A DNA stretch of 64,000 bases from Hermodice carunculata (GCA_964020975.1 OZ026622.1:89436962-89500961); one strand, 5' to 3'. Shown: positions 42,557 through 53,590, numbered from the stretch's first letter. Notes: generated by a model from the sequence alone, not told the origin. Made by a program: numbers and translations.

Positions 42557-42797
42557 TTAACTCTTTCAGTGCCAATCACATCTAAATTCCATCAACTTAA
42601 GTCAGACAAGTCTGAATTATCATTAGGATTCCTGATTCACATTCCTCGTAAAAATACCTTTCATTCAAGTACCAGTATGCCTATAGTTCCAGAGAGAATA
42701 CCACAGGTCAGCAGCTTTTCTTGGCGTGCATTGGACGTCCAATGCGCACTGAGAAAAGCTGTTGAGTCAGCCCAAAATTTAGCACTGAAAGCATTAA
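42557..42797 (+). mobile_element. TTAA family 1 MITE
   Basis: It begins TTAACTCTTTCAGTGCCAAT and ends TTAGCACTGAAAGCATTAA. The foldback GCAGCTTTTCTTGGCGTGCA / TGCGCACTGAGAAAAGCTG is well preserved, with TTAA on both sides. The 112- and 117-codon frames on the two strands reflect the palindrome and are not genes. Confidence 0.9.
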
Positions 42798-42899
42798 CTA
42801 CAAGAGACACAGTAGTGCCTGCTGTAACTACCACCCACACCCTACGCCCTGCCGTCTGCCAGGACAAAATGGCCACATACAGAAGGTGACCTTTTACTG

Positions 42900-43080
42900 A
42901 AGATGAAAATAGAATCTCCATCCAGTAAACAGATACAGCCTCACAACTGGACGAGCAAGTTCCTTGTGGGGGATACATTACAGAGCCAAAGGCTGAGTAC
43001 TGTATCCCCCACAAGGAACTTGCAAGTCCTGTCTATGAGGCTGTATCTGTTTACAAGATGGTCGTTCTATTTATCCCATG
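42900..43080. repeat. Foldback element, ~55-85 bp arms
   Basis: GTAAACAGATACAGCCTCA and GCAAGTTCCTTGTGGGGGAT in the left arm pair with ATCCCCCACAAGGAACTTGC and TGAGGCTGTATCTGTTTAC in the right (core 42925-43054). Weaker pairing continues outward. Just upstream, 42808 onward reads ACAGTAGTGCCTGCTGTAAC, similar to the TA-type MITE end, so the foldback may sit inside such an element. Confidence 0.85.
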
Positions 43081-43469
43081 TTTCTAAAGTAAAATAAGGC
43101 AATTTAATGGGACAATCTGCGATTTTCGGGATGGCTGTAAAGAGGTATGCAAGCGAGGTCTCTTGGGGTTTTGCATGGTTAGCAACAGCGCAGTAATTTT
43201 AAGACAACCGGAAAGTAAAGAGACGCACATGACCAGCAGTTGATTTGAAGTTTGAAAATGGATTACCAGTTACCTGGAGAAAAAAAAAAGAAGCAAACAA
43301 CAGGCAGGGTATGACAATACAGTTGTTTTAATGTGACTCAGCAACAAAGAAAAACAATGAACAGTGGGCTGAGCATGAATTAGTCTGTGGATTCAGCAAA
43401 GAAAATCAAGATATTCATAGTTCAACAGATGCTACTTTCCACAGACAGAACACGTGCTTTTTACTAGAC
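43081..43469. other. Unassigned sequence
   Basis: No repeat or gene recognised. Confidence 0.4.
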
Positions 43470-43766
43470 CTACTTTGGCAAGTTCACATGAATATTAACT
43501 GGGCCGTTGAAGGTTGCTCCCATAAACATTCCGAACATCAAGTTACTTGCACAGGACATGGATTTCTGGGTTGGCATTCCCCACGTGCCAAGGGACCTTG
43601 GGACGGTGCTATGAATGCATCGGATTGACGAGCAGGCAACATCGCGGACTTGTGGCGATTGCGACCTTGACTTTGGCATCAAGGCCGGGCGGGTTGGCCC
43701 AGTTTCCCATGCTAGGTTGCAATCACCAACATTCATGTCGAGTGAAGTGGCTGGGTAACCAGGGTT
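43470..43766 (-). CDS. Candidate 3'-terminal exon, minus strand, unrecognised
   Basis: A minus-strand frame, open over about 98 codons to a TAG at its end, lies in a CpG- and GC-richer island (43540-43740), unlike its surroundings. The product includes TRPALMPKSRSQSPQVRDVA, SIRCIHSTVPRSLGTWGMPT and ends MGATFNGPVNIHVNLPK. The 'TFNGPVNI' ending recalls short motifs I have seen in invertebrate intracellular immune-type proteins; that is an impression, not an assignment. No transmembrane segment. No clear splice acceptor was found at its upstream side. The plus strand is also open across the same stretch (43547-43849), which lowers confidence in either. Confidence 0.3.
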   Translation of the reverse strand, partial: NPGYPATSLDMNVGDCNLAWETGPTRPALMPKSRSQSPQVRDVACSSIRCIHSTVPRSLGTWGMPTQKSMSCASNLMFGMFMGATFNGPVNIHVNLPK

Positions 43767-45860
43767 TGTCAGAATATTGCAGCAGTTTTTTGTTCACAGT
43801 CAACAAATTTGTTCTCAGTGCTGGGCCTAAGAACATCGTATTCCATTAAATGGAATACTTTCATACAGGAATTCCAACAGCACCGGATAGTCTATATCGA
43901 GCTCCATAGCTATAGTTGTTGTCATTTTCTGACACACGTGCAGACGTTATTTTTAGCTTCATTAAAATAGATTTGGTTCAACCTATGGAAATTGACAGTG
44001 TCAATCGCCATATTAGGCTAGTTGACCTAGGTCATATTCCATATAGGGAAAGTCAACAATGCAAGGATTGGATACAGCTCAAAGAAACGAAAGTTGAATA
44101 TTGGCCAAATTGCGACCTGTTTTGGGGTCACGCAAGTGCAAACATGGGATAAATTAGAAATCAACTTCAGTGTAGGAAGAGAGTGTCTACAAAATGACAT
44201 TTGTCTGTTCATAGCAGTGGCCAGAGCTAACTCCTCATGACAGCTCGAGAGCAACTTCAAATGAACAAAAAGCAGTATTGTTTCTGTTGCCTTAATTATA
44301 GACAGTGATGTGGGTTTTTCTTTTTAAGTAAACACATGGATGTGCTGAGCTAGCCCCCTGGCACTAAGCATTGGTGTTGACAATGTATTAGCATAATAAT
44401 AGAGAACTGCTTCCCTTTGAACGGATAATCAAAGGGTGTCTGAGCAATTAGCTGGGAGTTTACTCTGAGTATGTAGAAGTAGTCTGCCTAAATTGCTGGC
44501 AGTAATTGTTAGATAGGTTTATATTTCACTACTATATTGCAAAATCAAATTTATTTGTGATGTTTCTGTCACTGTAACTAGTGCTTGGGTAAGGATTGGA
44601 CAAAAAGTATCGAAGAGGATTTTCAGATATGTTGACGAGACGACACTCAGACATGCAAATTTGTCTTTAGAAGCAGAAATGCCAGGAGTTAAGCAAGAGG
44701 GAGGATGTGTAGCTGGGGCAAGGTTTTGAAAAACTATCCGAGAAATATGACATGCCAGCCCAGCATGTCAAAACATCCACATTACTTTCTGTTTGTAGCC
44801 AGCAGGTGTGTGTGTGCTTTTTCTCCATTGTGCAGAAAGATAGTTTTGGCACAGAATCACATCAGTGAGGTATGAGGAACTGACTAGAGTGAGGCAAAAA
44901 TGCTACAGGTAATAACAGACATGTCCTGTTTCCACAGTCTATGTCATTTACAATATGTTTTCCCTCAGATGTGGCTTACAAATCAATCCCGCTTGCCTGA
45001 TGATGGAATGTTCTATGGGCCTCCAGGTATTTAAGCAACAAGCAAGGTTCTGTATCTGGTGACACCAGAAGTAATCATTATGGTTGTATTGTTGAGGTTT
45101 TGCTACATACATGTATCTACATGTGTTGTGCCCACATTTCAGCGTATAACGACAGCGGTAGGCTATATATCTTGGTGGTTTTGCTGCCATTTTGCTGCCG
45201 TTTTGCCTGCGGTGTATGTAGGTGGTTTGTGGCCACATGTTAATATTGCCTATGTCAAGGCAGGAAAGCAGACGATCTGCCAATAGTAGGGCTGTGGTTG
45301 GTGACAGCAGGGCTCACAGCTGTTGTTAGAGTCCAATCTACAGAAAAAGATGATTTTGTCTCTACCTTTGAAGTAGTAGAAATAAAATGACAGGGAGTGA
45401 AGAAATTTTTAAACATGTTAGTCTAGCTGCATTACAGCCAATTAAGGCCATGGATGTTGATTCATTGCAACAGGACCAAGAGCCTATAATTTCATAAGGC
45501 TGTCAGTTCAGGAATGTCTGGCCTCAGTGTCTTGTAATGTACTTTGTGCTCAGATGTGCAGGTATTCACAATGAGTTAGTAAAATTTAATACTTTCATCT
45601 CTACATGTGCATAAATATCAAATGTCAAAACATCATAAAGTCTTTACTATTTACTGACAAATACATGCTACTGCAATGCATTTGGAGCTGTCAGATGCAA
45701 TGCAATAATTATGTCTTCATTCAGTGTCCTAAAGTAGTATGAAAATCACGAAAATAAAGCTGAAAATTGCACGCTCTGCAGATACAAAAGTCTATACACG
45801 TGTACTTCCAAAACTCAGATACATCACTTGCACACTAACAACCCCATTTGTACCCTTGGC
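43767..45860. other. Unassigned sequence
   Basis: Two kilobases with no repeat or exon I can support. Opposed frames at 44948-45286 are open on both strands but carry no motif. Confidence 0.4.
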
Positions 45861-45868
45861 GCACACGC

Positions 45869-45920
<52 letters not shown>
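45861..45920. repeat. (CA)n microsatellite
   Basis: About 28 CA dinucleotides with two early CG interruptions. Confidence 0.97.
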
Positions 45921-45924
<4 letters not shown>

Positions 45925-47040
45925 TGCCTACTGTCATGATTTTTGGTTACTGTTAAGTGGTGCCGACATTATGATCATTATTATGCTGGTGATCCCATGA
46001 CTGGAAGTCACGCATTAGCAGATTATGGTGGATGTCAAGATCACAGATCTCGTGACTGTCACTTGGTCATGAATCAATCAAAGATTGTTGAAATAGACTA
46101 TTAAGAGCTCTTGCCATCAATAAAATAAAGGCTCATCACGAATCATACAGGGGTGCTCTTTTTTGTATAGGCTTTCTCAAATTGTCATCCTTGATAATCA
46201 AAATCATTCAGTGCTGCTTTAAAATAGTGGGTTAAGTGATGGCAGGTTGTGTCCGTGTGCATGAGTATATGCACTTGAATTTCCTTCTGTTTATGTCGGA
46301 ACCAATATGATCTCATGCCGTGCTCAGAGTTTTGCCCTCGTTACATCTACACATTGTTGGCACTGATTCATGAGAAATTCATTCTTCTGGTTGCATCTTC
46401 AGTCAATACATCTGTGGCCATGCTCTCTAGGGCACTTTGTATCTATTATTACATCTTAGAGCCGTGTGTCTTTGGCACTGGTTGCCATAAACATTCTGGC
46501 GATTTGATTGTTATTAAATAAGCAGTAACTGGTTGAGTGCCAACAAAACTGGTGTGATGAACTACTATATTTTCTCAGTTTACTGACGAGGTAGTGAGGA
46601 CTGATATGTGTGACAGCAGCTTGTGTGAGGCAGTTTCCTGACGAGGGAGTGAAACTTAATTGCCGCTTTGGTAATGGAGTTTGCTCATTATGAAGCAAAA
46701 TATTGACAAATGTATGCTTAATTTTTATTTTTGGGATATTGTTGCTCATGAAAGGATGAAAAAAATTGAACTCTTTAAAACTTGTTTGTAGCTCTGTTGA
46801 CAGTAGGTCACTATTATGTAATATATGTGTCAAAATTGTCAAAACTTGTGAACACTCTTGCAACATTAACTTTTGGGAGGACCTTTATGAAATTTAATGG
46901 GATTGTGGAGGAAATTAAACTCGTTTGCTTGTAACAATAATGACATCGCATTATCCAGATGGTCACATAAGCAGATTCCACCCATGTACTTATATTGATC
47001 AGCTTATGTAATTTGCCCATGAAGGAATGAAACTGACTGA
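45921..47040. other. Unassigned sequence
   Basis: Near 46880-46900 the phrase 'ttatgaaatttaatgggatt' resembles 'catgaaatttagtgggattg' at 56335, hinting at a dispersed old repeat. A 136-codon minus frame at 46456-46866 has no domain. Confidence 0.4.
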
Positions 47041-47290
47041 CAGGCTAACTCTTTCCTCTTTCCTCTTTGACTCAAGACTGACAGGCTTAACTCATTCCCC
47101 TTTGAATAAAGACTGACAGGCTTAACTCTTTCCCCTTTGAATAAAGACTGACAGGCTTAACTCTTTCCCCTTTGAATAAAGACTGACAGGCTTAACTCTT
47201 TCCCCCTCAAATAAAGACTGACAGGCTTAACTCTTTCCCCCTTGAATAAAGACTGACAGGCTTAACTGTTTCCCCCTTGAAGAAAGACTG
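47041..47290. repeat. 35-bp tandem array made from a TTAA MITE end, 7 units
   Basis: ACTGACAGGCTTAACTCTTT plus CCCCTTTGAATAAAG repeats at exactly 35 bases from 47081 to 47256. Each unit contains TTAACTCTTTCCCC, the terminus of family 2 MITEs, followed by the next ~20 bases of that family. The last unit runs into a normal family 2 interior. Confidence 0.93.
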
Positions 47291-47370
47291 AGTCAATAGC
47301 TTTCCTTGTGTTGATCTGGGGCATGTTATCTTGATAGGTCTCATCTAAAATTTTTAGTCAAATTGTTATG
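47291..47370 (-). mobile_element. TTAA family 2 MITE, truncated
   Basis: 'gactgagtcaatagctttcc', 'ggcatgttatcttgataggt' and 'agtcaaattgtta' continue from the last tandem unit as in the copy at 23155. It is cut at 47370 by the next repeat. Confidence 0.75.
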
Positions 47371-47960
47371 CCATCCCCTCTGAAGGAGGTGGGGGCATAT
47401 AGGGATTACTTTTTTCTTGTGTTTGTGTGTGTGTGTCCCATGGACATTTTTGACGTGATGACTCAAAAAGTTTTAGCTTAGGGCTTTCATATTGCACATG
47501 CTTACAGTCCTGAATGAGGTCTCGGGCAAGTTGGAAGGTCACAGCCCTTTTAGGAAATTTGGTTTTCACGCGATAACTTGAAAAGTTTTTGACATAGGCC
47601 TGTAAAATTGCAGGTGATTGCAGTCCTACATAAGGTCTTGTACAAGTTTGAAGATAGGAGACCTTGACCCAATTCCCAAGTCACAGCCATTTTAGGGAAT
47701 TTGGTTTTCACGCAATAACTTGAAAAGGTTTTTTACATAGGGTCTTCATGTTAGTCCCGAATAAGGTCTTGATGCAGTTCCCAAGGTCACAGTCATGTAG
47801 TGAATTTGGTTTTCACAGGATAACTTGAAAAGTTTTTGACACAAACCTTTCGTATTGGACAAGCTTTCAGTCCTACATAAGGTTTCGAACAAGTCCCAAA
47901 TGTCACAAACTTGACACATTACGTTGATACATTGACTCAGGGTTGGCAGTTAAATAGACC
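47371..47960 (+). mobile_element. Second copy of the ATGCCCCC-type element, partial
   Basis: It begins ATGCCATCCCCTCTGAAGGA and contains repeated 'tggttttcacgcgataactt', 'gaaaagtttttgacatagg', 'aggtcacagcc'. It has the same architecture as 14821-16125 with units ~105-142 bases apart. The right terminus is not identified. It interrupts the family 2 MITE. Confidence 0.6.
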
Positions 47961-48064
47961 TTAATTGTTTGAGGGGTAGGTGTCATCATAGAGTTTGTTT
48001 TACATCTCTGGTGCAAGATGTCCATTGTTGCAGTCCTTGTTGGGATTTCCCTTGGTTTGTACAG

Positions 48065-48205
48065 GTGATCTCGCTGCAACTGTTTATTTTACTATCACTG
48101 GGACTGAATATAAGGCCCCAGCTTGTTTCCACTTCAGTTATACACTGGTGGGTGGTTTAAGTATGATAAGCTGTCCAGCTAGAAAGGGTACATATTGGTT
48201 CAGCG
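48065..48205 (+). CDS. Candidate host exon, extracellular module (MAM-like)
   Basis: It is bounded by acceptor TTTCCCTTGGTTTGTACAG (ends 48064) and a consensus donor AGCG|GTAAGT (48206). The 141-bp exon is phase 1 at both ends, the symmetric phase typical of shuffled extracellular domains. It encodes about 47 residues: GDLAATVYFTITGTEYKAPA, CFHFSYTLVGGLSMISCPAR, then KGTYWFSG. The order 'A.L..P......CF.F.Y...G..L.....W.sG' resembles the central part of a MAM domain (usual form '..CL.FWY.MYG..iG.L.V...W...G'), though the MYG signature is weak. Location would be extracellular or on a membrane protein. Neighbouring exons are not evident; a possible MAM-start micro-exon is 10 kb downstream at 58071. 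It could instead be another beta-sandwich domain. Confidence 0.5.
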
Positions 48206-48620
48206 GTAAGTCAAATTGTTCTTATCTGAACCTGTACTATACAAATTTAGTAATTATGGTTTGTTTGACAGGTATTCTTCTTTCATAATGAAGCTCTGCA
48301 TTTATAATCGAAACTTCACGTATTTAGCTAATTCATCATTTGCCACGTTCATATTTATTCTTTATTATGTAGGTTGTCTTTGCTGAATATTTAGCTTAGA
48401 CAAGGAGCCGCTACTCAGAGAGACATGTACGGGTAAAAGGCTCTTAAACATGTTGAGTAGTTACCCGCTGAAGACCCTTTAATTTATTTGGGCTAATACA
48501 GTCTATGTCAAAATTTTACAGAGGAACGTGTGCAATATGGACCATAGTAATTCCATATGTGTATAGGTTAGACAGGGACAGGTTAGCTTATGGAGAGTAA
48601 AGAGTTCGGACTGCGGATTA
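48206..48620 (+). other. Intron-like sequence downstream of the MAM-like exon
   Basis: It starts GTAAGTCAAATTG. No repeat was recognised until 48621. Confidence 0.4.
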
Positions 48621-48678
48621 GGGTATTGACTACTAGGAAGTGGTTCTGGACAAAAAGACACAATTACAATTCATGATT
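48621..48678 (+). repeat. Dispersed repeat segment, second copy
   Basis: 'tattgactactaggaagtgg' followed by 'ttctggacaaaaagacacaa' matches 6234-6285. Confidence 0.65.
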
Positions 48679-49269
48679 TTTTTTCCTGGTGGACCCTTCA
48701 GTCAACACTTTGCATTGAAGGTATCTCTAGTGTTTTTGTTTAAACTAATGTATGTAATGGATTTTGATACATTGAAAGGCAAAAGCCTGCTATGCAGGGA
48801 TTGTATAGACACAAGCATAATATAACATTACCAATGTGGGGTTTTTTTTTCAGCCCTGCAACAGTTTTGTGGAATGAGGCAGAACACCTATTCACTAACA
48901 AAATATGTACCTTAATAGCACCAATTTAATAATGAGTATAGCCATAAACAATGATAATTTACCAATTAAGTATATTTATAAACAGGACCAGTTTACTTAT
49001 AAAATATATACATAAACTGTGCTAATTTATGAGTAAAGTGTATACATAAAAGCAATAAATATGGCTTTATTCCATTCATGATGTACAAACTTAGAGTTTA
49101 CCATTGACTTTTTTTTGAAATCATGGAATGACATGACTCATAGTAAATGGGTACTGGCAAAAATGGTGCCTTCAATGCAGACATGTTCTCCGGACATAGC
49201 AAGTAGTTATGACGCAAAGTGGACAAAGAACAATTGGAAAAAGTGACTAACACTCCAGTCAGGTTTGTG
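48679..49269. other. Unassigned A/T-rich sequence
   Basis: Loose repetition of ATAAAC/CCAATTTA phrases occurs around 48895-49060. No gene. Confidence 0.4.
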
Positions 49270-49485
49270 GGTTTCATTCCATACCAGTCCCTGATTTTTC
49301 TGTTTATTTTCCTAGATTTAAGACGACAATTGCATATTTAAATTCTTCATGAAAAGAGCTTTCATTCAAGTACCAACATGCCTATAGTCATGCTGCAGCT
49401 GCCGCAAGGGCAGCTGCAGCATGACTTGCTAGGCAGTGCCAGAACCACTGACCAAGACCTGTGACCATAGTATGGAATGAGTTTA
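49270..49485 (-). mobile_element. TTAA family 4 MITE, palindrome half lost
   Basis: The reverse of 22090-22339: starts GTTTCATTCCATACCAGTCC, includes 'agatttaagacgacaattgc' and 'gaaaagagctttcattcaag', and ends GTATGGAATGAGTTTA. The outer part of one palindrome arm is deleted, leaving only 17-bp arms (GTCATGCTGCAGCTGCC and its complement) around the same GCAAG loop. Confidence 0.85.
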
Positions 49486-49947
49486 TAGGGAGTGGGCCTG
49501 TTGTATATTAATTGCTCCTGTACCAATATTCATTGGCAGAAGAAGGTCCTTACAGCCACAAGTATTGCAATAGACTTGGGCCAGTTATTTTAGCATCTGT
49601 GCTAGTGACTGAAATAATATTATTCTGTATGTGTGGCCACATTTAGCAGATTCCAGTAGAAGGGGATTTCACCAATTGAAAGACATCAAAGATTGCTAAG
49701 TGGAACTAAGGTTAACACCAGGTGGCACTGCTTGCAGTTACAAGTGACTGAGGAATAAGGGGGTCCTGTTAAAGAGGCTAGTGCACACATCAGCATGCCA
49801 CATGGCATGATGGGGGACAATGAACTATAGGGTATACTGGGACACACCTTGGTCCTGTCTATGCTAGTAACAAAAGCTATGCTTGAGTGCCTCCAGCCCA
49901 TGGCCCATTTTCAGCACAAGAGGCACTACTGGGGTCTGTAACAGATT
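49486..49947. other. Unassigned sequence
   Basis: No recognised repeat or exon. Confidence 0.4.
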
Positions 49948-50117
49948 TTAACCCTTTAGCGCTGATTTAAGATTGAGTCAACAGCTTTTTGCTTTAGACT
50001 AGGCTTGCTGGTATTTGAATGAAAGGTATCGTCATGAGGAATTTGAATCTTTTAACCATTAGATGTTTAACAGTCATGGGAAAGCAACTATAGCAGTGAT
50101 TAGCACTTATGGATTAA
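49948..50117 (-). mobile_element. TTAA family 3 MITE, palindrome lost
   Basis: It starts TTAACCCTTTAGCGCTGATT and ends TAGCAGTGATTAGCACTTAT then GGATTAA. The order is the reverse of 36591-36829. One foldback arm is deleted ('gagtcaacagctttttgctt'). Confidence 0.8.
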
Positions 50118-51159
50118 TAAGTATTTTTACTTTTTTTTCAGACACCAGGTCATCATTAATTAATGCTGGGCTTTTATGGATGATAATTATTTAGTTTTGA
50201 ATTCACACTTCACAGAAAAAAAAAATATTCATCATGATTAAAAAAGAAGAAAAAAAATGCCCCCAGCTCCCAATGAATATCTGTCAAGGTGTCATGCCCT
50301 TGCCAGTTTCTGAAGCCCTCAAGATGGTCTACAGCAAATGACGTTTCTCCCAAGTGAAATGGATGCTGAGTGCTTATAAAACTCACAAAGTGTTCCCATT
50401 TTCACTGCTGTGATTGTCTGTAAAGTGGATGTCTCAAGACGTCATACAAACAAAGTTGCTGACAGGGTGAAGCAGAATCACGGAGGGGGAGTAGCCACTT
50501 TGAAACCACTTTAAAAGGATCTTTCAGTCTTCAAGGTTGAGAGCCGCTTGATGGACATTTTGTTTCCAAGCCTTGACTCAATGGCAGCCTGAAGAGTTAA
50601 GGACTCAGAACTGGTTCACGATGACGTACAAATTATTGCATCAATCAATAGTGTGAAATAAAAAGTACTACAAATTATACCTTTTTGGAAAACTAACCAA
50701 CCCGTGATTTGTTTTCTGATACAGTCCTATGCATCCTTTGCCCCATGTATATACAACAATCCTAGAAATGCATCATCCCATTTCGCAAAGAAATATGGAT
50801 TCAACTTTTTTTGGAGTAGTGTGTACCTGTCTTCATGAACCAGTACCTAGTCATTTTCAAACTTTTGGATCTCGGTAACAAAATAAAAAGTCCAAAAAAA
50901 CCCTATTGATTGTTGGTATAATATTGTACATGTTTGTGACTGTTGGTATAATATTGTACATGTTTTCACAAACCAGTTCTGGATCCTTAACTGGACCAGA
51001 GCTTGTAAACTACGACGTGATAAATCATTGGAGGTTGTGCCTGTTATTGCCTGGAGTTTGACTATGCTGAAGCTGGCCTTTCTTTTCTTTTCTTTTTATA
51101 TTACAGAGAAACTTGCAGAAGTATAACCATCAAGTCACCAATACATTCATGTGCCTGCT
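50118..51159. other. Unassigned sequence with one short duplication
   Basis: 'gttggtataatattgtacat' occurs twice in tandem (50913-50965). No exon is supported, though a CTTTTTATATTACAG acceptor-like sequence ends near 51104. Confidence 0.4.
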
Positions 51160-51525
51160 GAAGATTATAGATCCAATAGGAGATATGCATATTAAGTTCC
51201 CACCCCAAATGCATACCTCATTGCCTAGTCTCGCTTGGTGAAATGTGGCAAGATACAGATCGGTATCTTGTGGAGACAAGCGGATATTACTAATATTTTG
51301 GAAATACAGGCTACTTATTAAAAGCATATGGAAATTTTTCTTATATATGGCCCGGAAGTACTAGAAAAATAGCAGTTTTGGCATTTGTGAACTTAATTTC
51401 TCAAAAAATGCTATTTTTGCGAGGAATGAGTATATGGCCTGTCTGTGACAGTGATGTGACCCGCACTTCCCCCGTGATCACCAGGCATCAAATCCGTGCT
51501 TTGTGGGGGGGAATTATTATGCATA
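51160..51525 (-). repeat. Dispersed repeat A, copy 2
   Basis: It is the complement of 24835-25195 over its length: 'tgcctagtctcgcttggtga', 'gtatcttgtggagacaagcg', 'catatggaaatttttcttat', 'gtgatcaccaggcatcaaat'. The two copies are roughly 85% alike by eye. Confidence 0.8.
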
Positions 51526-51897
51526 CTGCGTTTTGTTTGATCACTGCGTTGAGCTCTTGGTGTGATGCAGACTCGACAGACAACAGTATCGGGAATAATA
51601 AATTCCATCATGACAAACAATACATACCTATTGCTATCTAATTTATGATATGAACATTTTCTTCATTGTTTGACATTTGTATATATATATTGCACTGCTT
51701 TCGTTAAGTCTGTTTATTTTTTGGACCATGTGTCAATGAAAAATACCGGAGGGGAAAAAAGTACCTACCTAGTGGGGCTTGTGTCTTTTACTGACAATTA
51801 CGATTGCAGTCAATGTGCTTCAATGGACATAATGATAATTATTCATATTTGTTGTAAACGAGGCTTTCATTGGAGCAGGGCAGTAGTTGCAGGGACC
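51526..51897. other. Unassigned sequence
   Basis: No recognised repeat or exon. Confidence 0.4.
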
Positions 51898-52019
51898 GTT
51901 AAAGAGCACAAGAATGGCCCAGGTCAACAGCTTTCTTTGGCATGTTTTGGATGCATTGCACCCAGAGCTCACTGAGGAAAGCTGTTGGCTCAGTCAAACT
52001 GTGGCACTCAAAGAGTTAA
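51898..52019 (+). mobile_element. TTAA family 1 MITE, right half
   Basis: It contains 'ccaggtcaacagctttcttt', the opposing 'actgaggaaagctgttggct', and the end GTGGCACTCAAAGAGTTAA. The left half is replaced by GTTAAAGAGCACAAGAATGG, so this is a truncated or rearranged copy. Confidence 0.75.
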
Positions 52020-52985
52020 ACATATTTTTTTCCAGAATTTACTGTTAGGAACATGTTTCGTTTCCTTTTCATTTTGTTTTTTTCTCCAAAGGTTGCAAAC
52101 TAAGCTATTTTGATATTTTCGTGTATGTGGCCTCTCAAACATTGGTACCTTAGTGCATCCATGGTAAACAAGTTAATAATGTTGACGAGAAACTATACTA
52201 GCTGTATTGTGATGGACATTAATGTGGCTGCTTATATGTGATACAAATTTACTGTCAAACTAAATACAATTCATCACTGAAGTCAGATAACTAGGCATTT
52301 TTACCAGTGCGTGCATATCCAACAGAGTTAAACTTCCCCGGAGGAACACCTCCATGAGCTCAACACCTCAATGGGCTGAACAGCTTCTCTGAGTCCTGAT
52401 TTTCTTTCTGAGTACTGTAAAAACCATTCTAAGCCAAACTTTTTTCTTCAGTGCCACGGGCATTCAGCTTACAGGGGTTTCACTGTATGCACACAAGAAC
52501 AAGAAATAGACAATAGACTGTCTGGGCTGCTGAAAGGAGGATTTGCTGGGTGTGGAAAAAGACAAAAAAAAAAAAAGAGAAAGAAATGAAGAAAGTCCAC
52601 ATATGGATTTTCTCATATGAGAGTCCTGACCTTGTTTTAAGAGTAACATTAGCTGTGTGTGTGGGGAATGAGGCCAGCCACTTCATCACATTAGTGATGG
52701 AAAGTAGCATCTGGCATCTTTGATCTGCTGATAACCAGGTGAAACAGAGAGTGTTTTAATATGTTTACCTCAAGCATCATAGTGTCATCTCTTACTAAGT
52801 CCCTTGATCATTATTGGCTTTATGTGCTACTATCAGTAATAAACGGCATCAGACCTTAATCGATGTTTGGTACTTGCAGATATAAGTGTATCAAAACTGC
52901 CAAAGGTAAAGGCATAATGATTACTGTATGAATATGATGATGGATAATATCAAAGACTGGTAAAAAAGAAAAGATGTAATAAGCA
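52020..52985. other. Unassigned sequence
   Basis: An A-run lies near 52564-52577. No gene. Confidence 0.4.
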
Positions 52986-53060
52986 GAATGTCATATAGTT
53001 ATCATGAGGTGTGTATGGTGACATGTCATATAGTTATCATGAGATGTGTATGGTGACATC
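52986..53060. repeat. 35-bp direct duplication
   Basis: 'gtcatatagttatcatgagg' plus 'tgtgtatggtgacat' occurs twice in tandem with one change. Confidence 0.9.
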
Positions 53061-53155
53061 CGTTCTGTGAAGAATAACTGCTAAGGTCTGTTTGCACTTG
53101 TACATTGTTATGCACAGTCAAAGTAGGAAATTGGCGTGAATCCATCCTGTACCAG

Positions 53156-53192
53156 TTAAGTTATTAATTAATTAATTAATTAATTAATTCAT

Positions 53193-53227
<35 letters not shown>

Positions 53228-53400
53228 TTCATCTATTTATTTTATTTATTTATTTATTCATTCATTCATTCATTCATTCACTCATCCATCCATCCATCCA
53301 TCCATTTATTTATTTATTTGGTTAAGTTATCTAGCTAATTGGCAAGCTAGTCAGTCAGTCAGTCAGTCAGTTAGTTAGTTAGCTAGCTAGCTGACTAGTT
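53156..53400. repeat. Tetranucleotide repeat cascade
   Basis: Successive runs of TTAA, TTTA, TTCA, TCCA, TTTA, then TCAG, TTAG and CTAG. All have a 4-base period, and neighbouring runs mostly differ by one base. Confidence 0.95.
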
Positions 53401-53590
53401 TCGTCGTTATTATAATTTAGTTTAGTTTAGTCAGTTTTATCATTTTGTATCATTGAATTAGAATTGCACGTTCAAGTGCCTGGCAAAAGAGTTGTTCATC
53501 AGAACACTACATGTACTATGAATTGTGTGAAGCATGAATTGTCAAACAATGCTAAACCTGCTGATAACGCCTCACAGTGTCAAATGAACA

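Noticed and set aside
42551-43014. Opposed 112- and 117-codon frames
   Set aside because: They cover a palindromic MITE and a foldback. The mirror-like translation reflects the inverted repeat.
46456-46866. 136-codon minus-strand open frame
   Set aside because: No motif, no splice context, A/T-rich composition like its surroundings. Consistent with chance.
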